NCBI GenBank assembly: GCA_008477525.1
Contig: SPDT01000007.1
Coordinates: 4,588,001-4,652,000, forward strand
Reading direction: 5' to 3'
Length of the DNA: 64,000 nucleotides
Source of the DNA: Hypomyces perniciosus
Lineage: Eukaryota > Ascomycota > Sordariomycetes > Hypocreales > Hypocreaceae
The translations under genes were made by a program, and so were the position numbers. This document shows, in pieces, positions 33,616 to 46,132 of this stretch. Under the pieces are notes generated by a model, which did not search any database, had not been told where the DNA came from, and worked only from the letters and a program-made list of their open reading frames with translations. Position 1 is the stretch's first letter. Each line of letters begins with the position of its first letter.

Positions 33616-35162
33616 TCAAAGCTTGATAGATATGTTGTATGCATCCAGTGCTACAGCAACACCGGTGATGGTTGCTGCATAACCGAGCAAGATACCCATA
33701 GTCGTAAGGGGAGTCGCATCCAGAGTCGGTACAGTCATATTGACAAGGCCTGTCAGCAAATTTGCTACGAGAAACAAAGCCAGGCCATTGCGGTTAAACG
33801 CTCTTAGGACTGGGCTTGTAGCTGCATCGTAAGCCTCCTTCTCTGCCCTCGCATCGGTGGCGTTGTAAAACGAGGGAAAGAAGAGGCTGTCAACGATGCA
33901 GAATGCCAAAATCTGCCAACAGTTGAATGCCGCAACCCAAAGAACGTACGGCAAGTTTGCTAATCGACGGGAGACTGTCAGGCCCAACCCATAGTTGTAA
34001 CTGGTAGAAAGGAGGTAGAGGCCTGTCCAGACCCCAGCCCAAACTGCGATGGTCATGAGGAGAGTGTTCCTTTGTATCCCCGCAGAGCTACTGCTCGAGG
34101 TAATGTGTCTAGGAATGATGAACTTTCCAAGATCTTGACCGGTAAGGAAAATAGCGAAATAACCAAAGAAGCTGAATATGCCCTCGCGGTTCATGGAAAG
34201 CAGGTCTGTCCTTGGCCCAGTGAGGATGAAGGCTTTGAGATCTGTGTTCTCAAGGAGGATCTGGTAAATGCCACCAACGAGCAAAGCCAATGCAGCATGC
34301 GATGGAATGAAGCGCAAAGCAGCTTGAAAGAGTGCTACAAAGGGAGGCAGGAAGCCTAATGTGAAGAAGAAGTTCCAATGGACTCCATATTCTGTCACAT
34401 GTTCGGCGTAATCCAGCCCTTTGACACTCAAAAGGCGGATAAAACCCAGGATTAGAAGTGGTATTGAGTGGCGCAGTGATTGTAGCAAACGAACAGTCAA
34501 AGGTGTCTTATGACCAGATGCTCTTTCTTTGAGGGCTGGTCGAGCCGCAACAACACCAGCGGAGAAGACAAACGCACCAACACCCATATCCATCAGCGAT
34601 GTACCCCATGTCTCAACCTTGGCAAACCGCCGTGGGAAGAGGCGGAAGTCAACGGCCAGAATGGCGACACAGGTGACAATCATCATACATCCTCGGTAGG
34701 TGGTGAGGAAGGGTTTGACGGCCATGACGGGAAGCGGCCCAGAGGCAGCCTTGGATTGGGCATTTGGCGGGACCTTTGGTTTTTTCCTCCGGGATGCGAT
34801 ACTCGAAGGCAGAGTGAATATCAAAACAGCTGGCGCCAATAGAAGCAGGTTCAGGAGAAAGGGCGAACTTGAGTAGAGGGTCGTGGCAAGGAGAATGGCA
34901 CCAACATTGAGGAAGAAGTCGACAGAGAACCCGAGAATCGAATATGGCTTGAAGAACGAATGGCGGGCTTGCAAGACGGACCAAAGGAGAACGGCTACCT
35001 AACGCACGGGTTAGTTGTTGGCCTGAGAATGTAAGCGGTGTCGACAAGAATGGAACATACTGGCGCGACTGATGTCACGAAGCTGATTTCCGATACCGAG
35101 CCTCCAGACAAGTTGGACACGAAGTCCTCTTTGCGTTGCTTGTAGCTCGCCGTATCAGACAT
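33616..35162 (-). CDS. gwt1: GPI inositol acyltransferase GWT1 (PIG-W)
   Basis: Multi-pass ER protein of 494 aa from exons 35162-35061 and 34998-33616; the 62-nt intron has donor GTATGT. Exon 1 encodes 34 residues beginning [20 protein letters not shown] and ending FVTSVAP, joined to [16 protein letters not shown]. Both are diagnostic of Gwt1. Downstream blocks include [52 protein letters not shown] and [16 protein letters not shown]. The enzyme acylates the inositol of GlcN-PI from acyl-CoA, an early step in GPI-anchor synthesis needed for cell-wall mannoproteins. It is the target of the antifungal manogepix class (established knowledge). It is divergent from a lineage-specific gene (759 bp). 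It acts upstream of GAB1, which also lies in this window, about 21 kb away. Confidence 0.96.
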
Positions 35163-35921
35163 TATGAATGATCCAGCCCCAAAGAGAAAGCGCTTAATGT
35201 AACATGGCCGTATTGAAAGGCGCGCAGCGGGGACAGGTATAGCAAGGCTGTGGCCTGATGAGGACACCTGGAAAGTTGGCGATGGTGATGTCAGCCTTGT
35301 GCACACGACCATCGTCCGTCATCACGTGCCCACTACTAACACAACACAACAACGAACCTCACCAGGAAGTTTGGCGAGAACAATGTCAAGCGTCACCGTC
35401 TTTACACCCTCTTTTTCGCAATCACATTTGCGCAAATTGTCTAGAATGGTTTTATATTGGATGCCTAATATTGGCATGAATAGCACCCACTGCCGTTCTT
35501 TGTGTGCTGTGACTCGGCAAAGATACTAACGCACTGTGTTTCTTTATTCTCGCTGTCGGCATCGGCATCACCAACCAACTGCCTATTAACAGCACACCCC
35601 CGTGCATTCTGGACCTTTGTGATGTAAACAATTGGAATGCTGAGAGTGCTAAGAATATGACCAAGCGAGCTTGCCGCTGTTGGTTGTCTTTCGTCTGGCT
35701 TGTCTCTCATCTGGAGCTAGCCCTTGTATCCGAACTTCATTGGCGGCGTCAAAGACTCTTCATGGCCAGCACACGGGCCAAGATGCGCTGTGATATGGTT
35801 TATTTAAGACATTGCCCGCCTTGACGGGAGTTGAGATCCGGATCACGATCTCTCATCCATTCAAGACTTCTTGAAGTTCTCTCGCCCTTGTTCATTACTG
35901 ATATCTTCAATTATCATCACC
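35163..35921. promoter_or_regulatory. Divergent promoter region GWT1 / uncharacterised gene
   Basis: 759 bp between divergent starts. A TATTTAAG TATA-like box at 35801-35808 lies 114-121 bases before the plus-strand ATG. The leader ends in ATCATCACCATGAC, a good initiation context. Short frames in the middle (35.3-35.7 kb) have no supportable coding character. Confidence 0.45.
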
Positions 35922-37136
35922 ATGACACTATCAAAGAGGACCAGGACTCACCGTCCAGCTATCGAGCCTATCCAAACCAGCTATATCAATCTACCAGACC
36001 GATCACGCACGCCTATAAGGCGACGACCGAGTCCTCTGTCCAGAGCCATCCGAATAGGGCCCCATCGATCAGCATCAGGGTCCTCAGACTCTGAAGGCTT
36101 GCAAGATGACGGGGAGCAACCCATTTATATGACACAGCTGGGAAAGCTTCGAATTTCGGATTGCGACTCACCAGTTGCACCTGAGCTGACCACCCCCTCC
36201 GGCACACGGTGGACTGTTGCGAGACAACCTCATCCAACACCTGTGTCTGCAGTTGCAAAGAATCCTGATCTGGCGCCTCCTATAATTGAAGTACGCGCAA
36301 CGGGAAATAACATCCAAGGAACAGAGAACAACGAAGCGTCCACGCCCATAACAACCAATGCTGCTCACCTGTCCCTTCACGCACAGCCGCCCTCAAACCG
36401 GAGACGGTCTGCCCCGTGCTGTGGAGCTTCCATCAGACAGTTGCGCTTCCAAAAATACCGCGAGGATCTGTGGAAACTAGGTGCCCGCGCTTTTGGCCAT
36501 GCAGAAGATGCCGATGCCTTCGTAATGCCTGTACAGCTTCGACGACCGGCTCTCTCAGATGGTGAAGCTACCCTATCACCACTGTCGCCGCCAAGCGGCC
36601 GCCTGAACGTCCGCGCGGTGGTTTACTCAAAGAAGCGTGCTACCATTGGCCTTAAGCGTGAGTTCGACCTGGATGCGCTCCGGGCGACGATTCCCGACCC
36701 ATTGCCGTCTCCTCGCTCGCCCAACTTTGATCGAGAGGCTTTACTTTCGACGATCGGAGCGAGGTTATCTCCTACACCAACATCAATCAATAAGGGTTGC
36801 AACACAAGGACCGAGGACCCAAAAGTTGAAAGATTTTATCCAGGAGCTGTTGCCGTGCCCATGCGTAAGTGATTCAAACATATGGAAGCGGTAACGGGAG
36901 ACTCGGAACCTGTCAGAACTAACAGCCGTCAAGATTTTCAATATGCACGGGCTCAACTTCCTGCCCTTGCTGCCATCATGCTATCAGATCAAGTTCGGCT
37001 GGGGGATACCATTGGCCTACCTGTGCCTCACTCAAGAGCGTGGTTAGAAACGGTTGCGTTTGTGTATACAGGAGAGGAGGAGCTTCTTACGGAGCAAGTC
37101 AAGGAGAACATCTGGTATCTCGGTGGCAAGATTTGA
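35922..37136 (+). CDS. Uncharacterised fungal protein, BTB-like C-terminal segment
   Basis: Predicted 381 aa from exons 35922-36864 and 36934-37136. The ATG has an ATCACCATGA context. The intron has donor GTAAGT and a CTAAC branch site; its true acceptor must be the AAG at 36931-36933, because the nearer CTAACAG would shift the frame. The join reads VAVPM-H-FQYARAQLPALA. The N-terminal 310 residues are basic, Ser/Pro-rich and probably disordered (RTRTHRPAIEP start). The short C-terminal segment, AAIMLSDQVRLGDTIGLPVP...FVYTGEEELLTE...NIWYLGGKI, has the spacing of the later part of a BTB/POZ fold (a ylYTG-like motif then a helix). That is a weak similarity. I do not recognise the protein. A regulatory or adaptor role is possible but unproven. 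Confidence 0.75.
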
Positions 37137-37846
37137 TTACGGAGATGTCATGAGTGTGTTTGGCCTGGTTGTTTCCTTTCCATTCAATTACATATAGGGT
37201 AGCATCTGTCTTGTGGTCGAGTCTCCGGCCGACTCGGAATGACAGTTGAGCAACGTCTGCATAGTAGCTAGCCCAATTCGTTGCTAATCTGACCCTGTCC
37301 GGTTTGCCATGACACCAGAGATGTATTTTTAAGATCCGAATGCTCCGGCAATCCGGTTATCCATGTCTTTTTTTATCCTCCTCGTTTTTGGAACTCTGGG
37401 ATGCCGAGAATTGACATGATCGATTATCGTATCATGAGCTCCTTGCAGAATAGACAGTTTCTGGATACGAACAACCCATCCGCTTAGCGACTACTAGTTC
37501 CTAAACACTCGGTCTTGCGCCCGCTGTTCCCCAGCATTTAGGATAGCCTACATGATAGATCACCATCGCCAGCCTGGATCGCACATCCTCTTTCGCCTCA
37601 GGGCTGAGACATGGCGACGAGAGCCGTTGAAAATATGCCCGTCACGAGGGCTCGCCACCTTGATCCCAAGCCCCGTGGCGCGGACGTCGCTCAGCTCTTT
37701 GTGAACGAGGGATGTGGCAGACTGCCGGCGTGAATGACCAGGGTCAGACCACTCACAAGCTGCCCACCATCATGGCAACGATAGAACTGCTGGTGAAGCC
37801 GAAAATGTCGATGTGTGCGTATAGGTATCTATGTATGCTGCATGTG

Positions 37847-37897
37847 GTATGTACGTGTATGTGTATGTATGTACGTACGTGTGTTTGTGTGTGTATG
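37847..37897. repeat. GTATGT/GTAC-rich simple-sequence tract
   Basis: Alternating GTATGT, GTACGT and GTGTGT units without a strict period. Alternating purine-pyrimidine sequence like this can adopt non-B DNA forms. Confidence 0.75.
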
Positions 37898-38964
37898 GAG
37901 CCAAAGAACAGGTGCACGTATTTGCCCATTCTGCCGACAGCATCAGCATCACCATCAGCATCACCAGCCCACTGTTCACGCCCCCCTCCTCTCCTCTCCT
38001 CAGCTCAATCTATCATCACCCCCCCTCGCATACTCAATGTCAACATCCTTCCTCCATTGCATTCCTGCCAACCCATCGTACGGGCGCACGGAAAACGAAA
38101 TATATTACTCCTACTAGTAACTCCGAAGGCTTTCTTGACATGCGCACCCCCTCTTTCAGATGCCACGATCTGTCATTTCTAGCCCCATCCTCAATTAGAC
38201 GAACGCCTCACCTGAGAGGGGCGATAAGAGCCGACTTCAACAAACGCCAGGCTTCGACGAGTGGAGTTCTAGTTGTTCTAGCAGTGCTACTCTACTAGAG
38301 TTTTGTTGTTCAGCTAATGCTCCCCCATGCTTGATGCTACTGCTACCACGTCGTGCTGCTACTGCGAAATGCTTCATTCCTATGCTTGCTGCTAATGCCT
38401 GCTGCACGCCATGTTTGCTGCGGCAGCATCCCAAAATGATACAACTGACAGATGAAAGAGGGATCCGCTGCAGCTGTCATCAGAGCAACACAACTGGCTG
38501 CTGCGTGTTTCTTTGTTGGTGGTCTCTCTCATGTACTTACGTACGGCACCACATACCTATGGTGTTGGCCAAAAAAAAAAGAAGATGGTGTGGGCTCATC
38601 CGCAACACTCAAACAAGGCAACTTCAGGAAGGTCTACAAACAAGTCGTAACTTTGTCTGTCTCATGATATGAGCGAGAGCGGAAGTTAGCCAGCTCGGTA
38701 CTAGCGGTGGCTTCTTTCTCCCTCTAGTATCGGAAATCAGAGTGTTGAATAGGTAGCATCGTGCCGTCTCGAAGATCTCCCTCCCCCGCAGCACGTACGT
38801 ATCCATGATCGGATCACGGAGAATGAATGGGACACGATTCGAAAGTTTTAAACGAGTGGGTCTCTACAAGGACCACGATATTTCCGGGGAAGCCGCCCGC
38901 TGCCGCAAGACATTACTCGGGCGAAGAGTTTCGGGGGTGGGTGATATCGCATCTGGAGCCATTC

Positions 38965-39019
38965 GTAGTAGTAGTAGTAGTACTACTACTACCAGCAGCA
39001 GCAGCAGCAGGAGGAGGAC
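38965..39019. repeat. Palindromic (GTA)n/(TAC)n tract followed by (CAG)n
   Basis: GTA units switch at a central GTAC (38980-38983) into TAC units, giving a perfect 22-bp palindrome at 38971-38992. Six CAG units and GGA units follow directly. The switch at GTAC links trinucleotide expansion with the GTAC core of the dispersed palindrome family. Confidence 0.85.
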
Positions 39020-40403
39020 GTCGTAGGTAGTATTGATTGAGAAGCCTCCGCACCCCCCTTCTCTTTCGTTCTGCCGAATGCTACCTTGACTACCCGGGAT
39101 AATAAGACACGGGCGAAGCACATGCACAGCGAAAAAAAAAATGTGTCAGTGGACGGTTTGGGAAACCGATGTCGTGTTTGCTGAAACGAGGGCCAGGTAG
39201 AAAAGTGATATATCAATTGACAAGGAGGCCTTGGAGTTTACGACGGGTCGAAAAAATAAACGGACCGGCTCGCTGTGTCTTGGCACCCGTTTAAATAACT
39301 CTCTTTTTCATGACGATCCTCATCCATTCGCTAGCAATCCAATTTTTTAATTACTACATACCATGGATCATGGGTAGCAAGTAGCACAGAATACGATGAG
39401 AGCTTGCATTTGCCGACTCAAATGCCTTTCTCCATGTGCCCATTTTTCATTGATGGACGTGTATTACCGTATGCATGCATGCACTTTAAACATCGGACAT
39501 AACTGGACCATTTTTGCCAAGTCAAAGCAAGAAAAACAACAACGTGTACGAACCAGGGAGAAGCTTTAGACATAATAATATTAAAAAACCATCCCCCTCC
39601 CATTTCATACCTGCAGATTTTTTGACATGTCGGCCACATCTGCTTGCTGCAGCCGGACCTATCGAGTTAGCAAAGTCACCAAGTACCCGTTTTCACGCAG
39701 TTTTTTATTACTATTATGGAGAGTTATGGATTCCTTCGTTACCTCTTCCCTCCCCCACGGACAGCTCATATATTTTTTTGATATGAATCGTACGTACATA
39801 GGTGCCCACTTACTCGTACATGCTGCCAAGGAGTTCACATGAATCGTCGTGATAAAATCCTGGTTTGAAGCTGGTCCCACAAGGAACAGCGAATGCATCT
39901 TGCTTGCTTGCTGGCTTGGTGCTTTGTTGTTGCATATATATTGGTGCACGTAGGATCGTGTATGCGCTTGGAAAACTCCCCATTTGTACAGGTTCGCGAC
40001 ATGGGTGCAGCTAACAAAGTCAAAGAGGTCCTGATTGGGGGCCAACCTTTTGCCCTTTTCGGTTCCTTTCTCGTAGCAGGATATGCATCATTGTCTTCTC
40101 CAACAGCGGCGGGCTTTGTGTACTACGTACTAGGTGGTATGTCGTTGTAGCACTAGTACTCCATATGTTCATCGGACTGCTGTTGGTCGTCGGATCTTTC
40201 ACCAATGACAAGCGAGACAGGTTGCCATTCTCGAAAAGCCCTGCCCTGTCCACCATCCACAGATTCCACACACACTCACACACCCCTGTTCTCTTGCTGT
40301 TGGTCCCCTACTGGATCGAAGGATCGAAAAATAGGGGCTGCACTGATGCGAACATCAAGCAAACCCTCTCTAAACGCCGCGTTTCTCCGCATTCTCAATG
40401 GAG

Positions 40404-40435
40404 TGGTGTGTGTGTGTGTGTTTTTTTTTTTTTTT
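40404..40435. repeat. (GT)n-poly(T) tract
   Basis: About eight GT units run directly into fifteen T. This is simple sequence in the convergent desert with no gene-related role visible. Confidence 0.85.
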
Positions 40436-42181
40436 CCTTTTTTCGCTTCGCTTCGTTCCGCAGCCGCAAAAAGAAGCAGAAGCCAAGTCATGACAAAAGC
40501 AACGACGCTTTGCAACGCCTGATGGTTCACGAAACGGCGCTGCGTGGCGCATGCCAAACGTCAACACATAAAGTTTCAATGAACAACGTGGCTTCTCAAT
40601 GGCGTCTTGGTTTTCCCAAATTGCGCGTGCGCAATCTGGTGATGCCACACACGAAAGGAAGCGTGGCAGCCACAGCAATTCGATGGGACGGGGGGTATCG
40701 GAGTAGGTAGCAGTAGGTACCATGTATGGAGAGGTAGCACGGAGTAGTGTAGGTGGTGTTCTCTGATCGGGTCCGAAAATCCACGGCTCAAGGTACTAGT
40801 GAGGATATCCTGCATGAAAAATGCCACACTCATCCGAGAGTTGCCGCGCGGTGGAATTCATCTGGGGAACCAGGCACATACCTAGCATCGCTCTCTTTCT
40901 TTCCAGATCGCCAATTGGGTTACTCTGTGATGGATGGTGTGTATTCTGGTTAGTTCCTTGAATGCCAATGGACAAAGCAAACAACCGGAGCTCCAATTGC
41001 TCTCCATGGGTTATCCCTGAACTCCGCAATCCGCCCATCGGGATGCTAAAAGTAGGGCAAGACAAGACAAGAATCCCCTCAACCAACATCAACCAACAAA
41101 GGAACCGAAAAACGACGACGACGGCGGCGGCGCGAGACAGTGGCCGTTGGCTAAGCCGCACGCACAAGCCAAGTATGGATCGTGCGGAGCCGTCGTGTCT
41201 CCGTCCTCTCCATGGCCGCCTTGGCTGCCTTTCTGTCCAGTAATCGCGTCTCTCTCTCTCTTGTTGTTCGTTCGTTCAGTCACTACGCCATCACTATATT
41301 CGACAGCGTGCCGCGCCGGGCGGGCGAGCAAGCAATAGGGGACCCTCTTTAATATCAGCTCAGCTAAGCAATAGAGCTCAGCTCATTTTGCCCAGTTGCC
41401 AGTTTTAGATAGCTCGCGGATTAGCCACGCAAGATGACGAACGAGATGGGGATCTCTCACCCGCATTGCCTCGGAAAAGGCACCATCGAACCCACTCCGT
41501 TCAGGGAATGGTACGATTTGGAGCAAGTCGATCATAAGCGCGAGGTGAGGCGAGCGAGCGAGCGACCGATCGAAAGGACGACGTTGCAGGTTCAGTCAGA
41601 CCACTGCGAATCCAGTGACCACAGGTTCATGTGGCTAGCCGTCACAATGCCGTTTGTGGGAGGGGTGTGTGTTCCTCTCTCCTTCTGTCTCTCTCTCTCT
41701 CTATCGTGTGCCCATTTTTATAACTTGTTGCTTAGCAAGTAAGCTTAGCCATGCTGTGCGCCCGGCTGATTAACTGCTTAATGATACGTTGGTTTCTTGT
41801 CGATCGTTCAAGTGTTCGACTCGCTGATGCATATGCTGTGACAGCTATGCTTGCGCCACCATTGGTCCCAAATCAGAACTCGTGCTAGCCACAGACTTGT
41901 GATACGAGTAGATGTGTGGATGTGTGAGGTACGTACAGAGTACTCCGGACATACTCGTACAGCGGGATTGTACGTCCAATTACTTGGGCAGTTGCCTAGT
42001 CCCTGCGGTAAGTGAGGGTTGCATTTTCATTTTGGCAAAAACATACCCATCCAACCGTCTGTCCATTGGCCATTGGATGGTCCTGGTCAGCAGCAACAAT
42101 TGGAGGGGAGGTTGGGAGGTCAGAGACAGAGAGCTCTGGGGAGGGGAGGGGTGCACATTGTGGCCGCAGCGGCAGCATCGT

Positions 42182-42226
42182 ATCTCTCTCTCTCTCTCTC
42201 CCACTCTCTCTCTCCCTCTCTCTCTC
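42182..42226. repeat. (TC)n polypyrimidine tract
   Basis: Near-perfect TC/CT repeats with a few extra C. Long frames read through this region are low-complexity artefacts. Mirror-symmetric polypyrimidine tracts can form triplex DNA. Confidence 0.9.
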
Positions 42227-43305
42227 GTAGCACTCGCTCCGTACTTCGTAAAATTCGTAGTTCATGCTCCGGAGTTAGTACATAGGGGCGTGAGCTTTGG
42301 CTCAAGACATAGCCGCCTCTGTGCTGTTTCTGCTGCTTTCTCTGCTCCACCACCAGGTTTAGCCTGGACCTGCGTCTGCATGCTGCATGTCCAGCAGGAA
42401 GCGGTTTGGCGTCAGCAAGAGGGTGGTGGCCTCCTTATCCACCCTCTCTCTGTGTCTGCTGTGTTTTTTCTGCTCTTCTCATCCGCTTGGCCCTGCGCCG
42501 GTTTGCTGCTTTGTCCGGCCCATCTCCATTCATGCATGCGCACCTGTTCGTATACGGATTAGAGGGGGGAGTAGCACAAGGAGGACGACAGCCCACAGTG
42601 ACTTGCATGTACTTGAGGTACAAGGAAGATGGCCTTTTTTTAAGACTGATTGTCCTAATGCAAACCACGCATACGCCCCCCCCCCTTCCCCCCTCTTCAC
42701 GCTCTCACGCACACCCCACCTAAGGAACGTCCAAGACATGGCAGCACACACAACAAAGACTGACGACGTCAACCTTCACCACGAGCCATGCTTTCAATTT
42801 CTGCTCCAGCTGCCAAACCCTTGCCTAGTGCGTGTTTGCCTTGCTAAGTACATGGATCGCTAGGGTGGGTGGATGGAGTCATTTTGAGGAAAAAAAACCC
42901 CGAATTGAGCATCATGATCGAAAAAAAGATCCAAGCTAACGCTCACTTGGACTTAAGCTGCTGATCCAAAGAACTAGTCTAAACCGCCAATTGAACCATC
43001 CCGAGGCTCTATCGATTGCTGCTGTGTAATTGCCTCACCAGCACTTGATTCTCTTCGCAGCATTGATTGATTAATTGATTGTCTGCTCCGTATCCCGTAT
43101 ACGTCTGTCTTGTGTTGCGGACGACAAGAGATGAACGTAGCTGCAGTACTACGCCAGATGCCTCGTGTGTTACCTGCCTGTACATAGCTACGTAGGTACA
43201 CAGCGGGTGTACCCTTGCTTCTGTGCAACGCATGCACACCATCGAGATCTGCGGCATGCAAGCGTGGCCAGCAGCATCCAATCCATCGGCTGTATCACAT
43301 ATGTA

Positions 43306-43330
43306 CATCCCCATCCCCATCCCCATCCAT
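43306..43330. repeat. (CATCCC)n hexanucleotide repeat
   Basis: Four units of CATCCC followed by CATCCATC. It is an isolated short tandem repeat in the convergent desert and does not match the usual fungal telomere unit (TTAGGG). Confidence 0.85.
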
Positions 43331-44314
43331 CTACCTACATACGCATCCTCCACATGTCTGTTTCCATATGGATCCTCTTATGTACTTCGTACATACATAC
43401 ATAACGCCGTCTTGGATGTGGGAACTGCGTTGACGTCTAATTCAAGACCTCAATGGTCATCATTGCCCCGTGTTATTTGTCAGCTCTCGCCATCCTCCTT
43501 CTACCTCGTTTACCAGAATAGGTACCCGTAGTAGGATCACACTTGCTATCTGAAGCCACGCCAATGCCTCATGCCTCATTTACTCCTTTGGGGGCGTGAT
43601 ATGGCCAGCCAATTGTAGTACACCGTCTAGAGAAACAACTGTCATATCAAACTGGGCTTGTGGCATGTATGCGGTTAAGGAACCGTCAACAGCTCTAGCA
43701 TCATCATACACACCTCTTGCCTTCACTGATCAATGATTCATGTGGTGTGACCCCAATGGCATCCATTGCCTTCTATTTTACAAGTACCAAATCTAGGTAT
43801 TAGTGTGTTTCATGGACGACGCCCGTCGTCTTGTGCCATTCTGTGCCATTTCCTTGTGATTTTTTTGCAATCCGTCTCTCACACCTGTGAGAGGACAAAT
43901 CTATGCCATTAATGCCTCCAATGGGCCAAGTGAAGAAAAGAAAATCCAACGCCACTCGCAGAACAGCCCAGAGCTCTCCCTCCATGCTGTTTGATGCAAA
44001 GCGTCTGTCCATAAACACCAGCCGAAAAGAAAGAAAAAAAAGAAAGAAAAAACCCTGACCGTCCTAACCATCCATCCGTCCCTGAGCACCGTTATTACTG
44101 TGGCAAAGCACTTTTGCGCACAAGTGCTATCCGTCCCATTCCCCCTTGACCAAAAGACAACAAACTTTTTCATGTTCATGTCCAAGTCCAAACTGGGACT
44201 AAACCAGGTCCGTTCAAGTCATTTCTCATGCCTCATGTGAAAAAACCCCAAGCCCAATAGGAATCAAGGAACCCCTAAACCGAGGGGTTCCTAAAAACGT
44301 TGCTCGTAACTTCA

Positions 44315-46132
44315 TTACTCGGCAGAGTTGCCGAATCGAATTGGATACGGCTGGTCCGACGCGCAGTGCGTCTTCTTCACGCCGGTATCCTCGTGTTTCT
44401 CGGAGACAGTGGGAGCGGGGACCCGAATCGGCATGTACGACGTGCTCGAGTCGTACGCGGCGTATCCGCGCTTCTCCCATTCTCCGGCTTGCTCGTCCCG
44501 TTTCAGCGTCTGTCGTCCCTTCTGACGGACGTTGTAGCGGATGAGCGAACCATGTCCAGGAGGAGTCTTCAAGATCCAAGCTGGCTCTGGTGCTGGAGCC
44601 AGCCGTTGTGCGTCGTTGGCATCGCCATCAGCCCGGCTTCCCCAGGACGTCTATTCCCCCAATCTCGTTAGCAAATCTGACCAGCTCTGAGCTAACTGCA
44701 TTTGTGGGGGCCACTCACCATGTTAAGAGTCACCAGGGCGTAGAGCTTGATGAAGCCGTGCAAGTAACCAAAGACGACGGACACGGGGAGATAGATCAGG
44801 TCGCTCGGGTTGCGCAGGAACAGGCCCATGAGCTTGACGACCTTGGTAAATCCGAACATGAAGATGAACTGAGCCCAGAAGGCGTAGCGCCGGTGCTGGA
44901 GGTCCCATTCAGCAGTTGCCCACCAGCAGGAGGCAAGCAGCAGTGGGTCAATGGCGAAAGCAATCGAGGTAAAGGTCGCGATGTGCAGGGCGTAGGCGCA
45001 CCATGGCTGTTGTCTGTGACAGTGGTTATTAGTCAATGAAACCCGCGCTATTTTAGAGCCTGCGAGGCACATGGCCCTGGTTGTTAGGGATGCAACTCAC
45101 CTCCACACGAATCGCTCCCTCACCAAGCTGGTCCAGTTGCTTCGCCAGTTGCTGCGAGCCCATCGCGAGCACTGGTAGAGGAACTTGACGCCGTTCTCCA
45201 GGGTGGTCTCGATTTCGCATTCACGTTCGTACTGGATCCAAGTCTTCCATTGATGGCTCACAAGCCAGCGCGTGACGAAATTGTCGTCGTCAGCATTGAG
45301 GATCCACTTTCTCCACTTCTCGTTCTTGAATCCATGAAGAAAATCGTGACTGGAGAGGATCTCCGATCGATAGGCTCCGGTTCGTCCGGACATGCAAGAA
45401 GTGCCACCGTCAATGTTGTGGGTAGCTGAAATCTCGAAGTTTCGGCGCTCAATGTAGGCTGCTCCCAGCCAGTTCCAGATGCGGACGGACCACGGAGCAG
45501 TCCACTCACGTCTGACCCTCTGGCAAGTGCCCACGCCGCCGATTTTCGGATCTTCAAAAGGGGCCAGAATCCACGGCATCAGAGTCGACGGCCAAGTCAC
45601 GTCATCGTCGGCCATGATGGTGATGGGAGTCCTGACCTTGGGGAGAGCCTCGCAGACCTGCAGCCGCTTGTTGGCAATGGGTGTATCAAAAACACGGACC
45701 TTGGGGTATCCGAGGGACGCGGCAAGTTTGTCAAGGGCTTTCCGCTTGTCATGGGTGGTGACAAGAATCAGCTCGGCAGGCTTGCAGGCCAGAATACTCT
45801 GAAGAGACGGGCGTAGCTCCTCAAACACATTATGAATGGTGGGAATGACGACCGTAACGTCTTCGTTGGTGAAGGTCGGTTTGCTCGGGATCGGCTTGGA
45901 CTTGTAGGTCCAATGGCTCACGCAATGGACAAGCAAGCGGACATAGCGGTGCAGCCTAGGATGATAAAATAAGCCCCTGCCCAGAATTCCGTCCGTGTCT
46001 TCTCGGGACTTACCAGAGAACCCAAAAGACATAGGTCCAGAAGGTTGTCGACTGCAGAAAGTCGAACGACAGCGAGTTGAAAGCGAACATGGGGCCCAAC
46101 TTGGCCAGTAGTTCGCCTATAAAATCGTCCAT
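44315..46132 (-). CDS. gt2: GT2 polysaccharide synthase (ZtGT2/FgGT2 type)
   Basis: Predicted 534 aa from exons 46132-46014, 45955-45101, 45013-44719 and 44650-44315 (introns 58, 87 and 68 nt). An N-terminal membrane segment (about 28-55) precedes a processive GT2 domain: VVIPT (75-79), the DDD motif at 156-158 (MADDDVTWP), acceptor-region NIDGGTSCMSGRTGAYR (220-236), catalytic-base region NADDD (260-264) and Q-x-x-RW at 301-305 (QCSRW). C-terminal membrane helices follow in exon 3, with a hydrophilic tail in exon 4. The motifs match hyaluronan/chitin synthase-like enzymes. Orthologues ZtGT2 and FgGT2 are reported as needed for hyphal extension on solid surfaces and plant infection. The polymer made is not known to me. 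The gene sits alone between a 7.2 kb and a 13.1 kb desert. Confidence 0.92.

Larger units (their letters stand above)
37137..44314. other. 7.2 kb gene desert between convergent genes
   Basis: No supportable gene, although the flanking genes point into this space, where fungal 3'-3' intervals are normally a few hundred bases. It holds GTATGT/GTAC-rich simple sequence (37847-37897), a 22-bp GTA/TAC palindrome followed by CAG repeats (38971-39010), a GT/poly-T tract (40404-40435), a TC tract (42182-42226) and CCCCAT repeats (43306-43330). The many frames of 60-216 codons overlap these repeats on both strands. Confidence 0.6.

Noticed and set aside
41795..41840. tRNA-like B-box (GTTCGACTC) near 41809
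   Set aside because: The T-stem has only partial pairing and no matching acceptor strand or A-box lies 50-70 bases upstream, so it is not a tRNA.
41912..42562. 216-codon plus-strand ORF
   Set aside because: It reads through the TC repeat at 42182-42226, giving poly-SL residues. Frames on both strands are open over the same stretch.
43306..43330. CATCCC repeats considered as an interstitial telomere
   Set aside because: The unit is not TTAGGG/CCCTAA and only four units are present, so it is a simple repeat.
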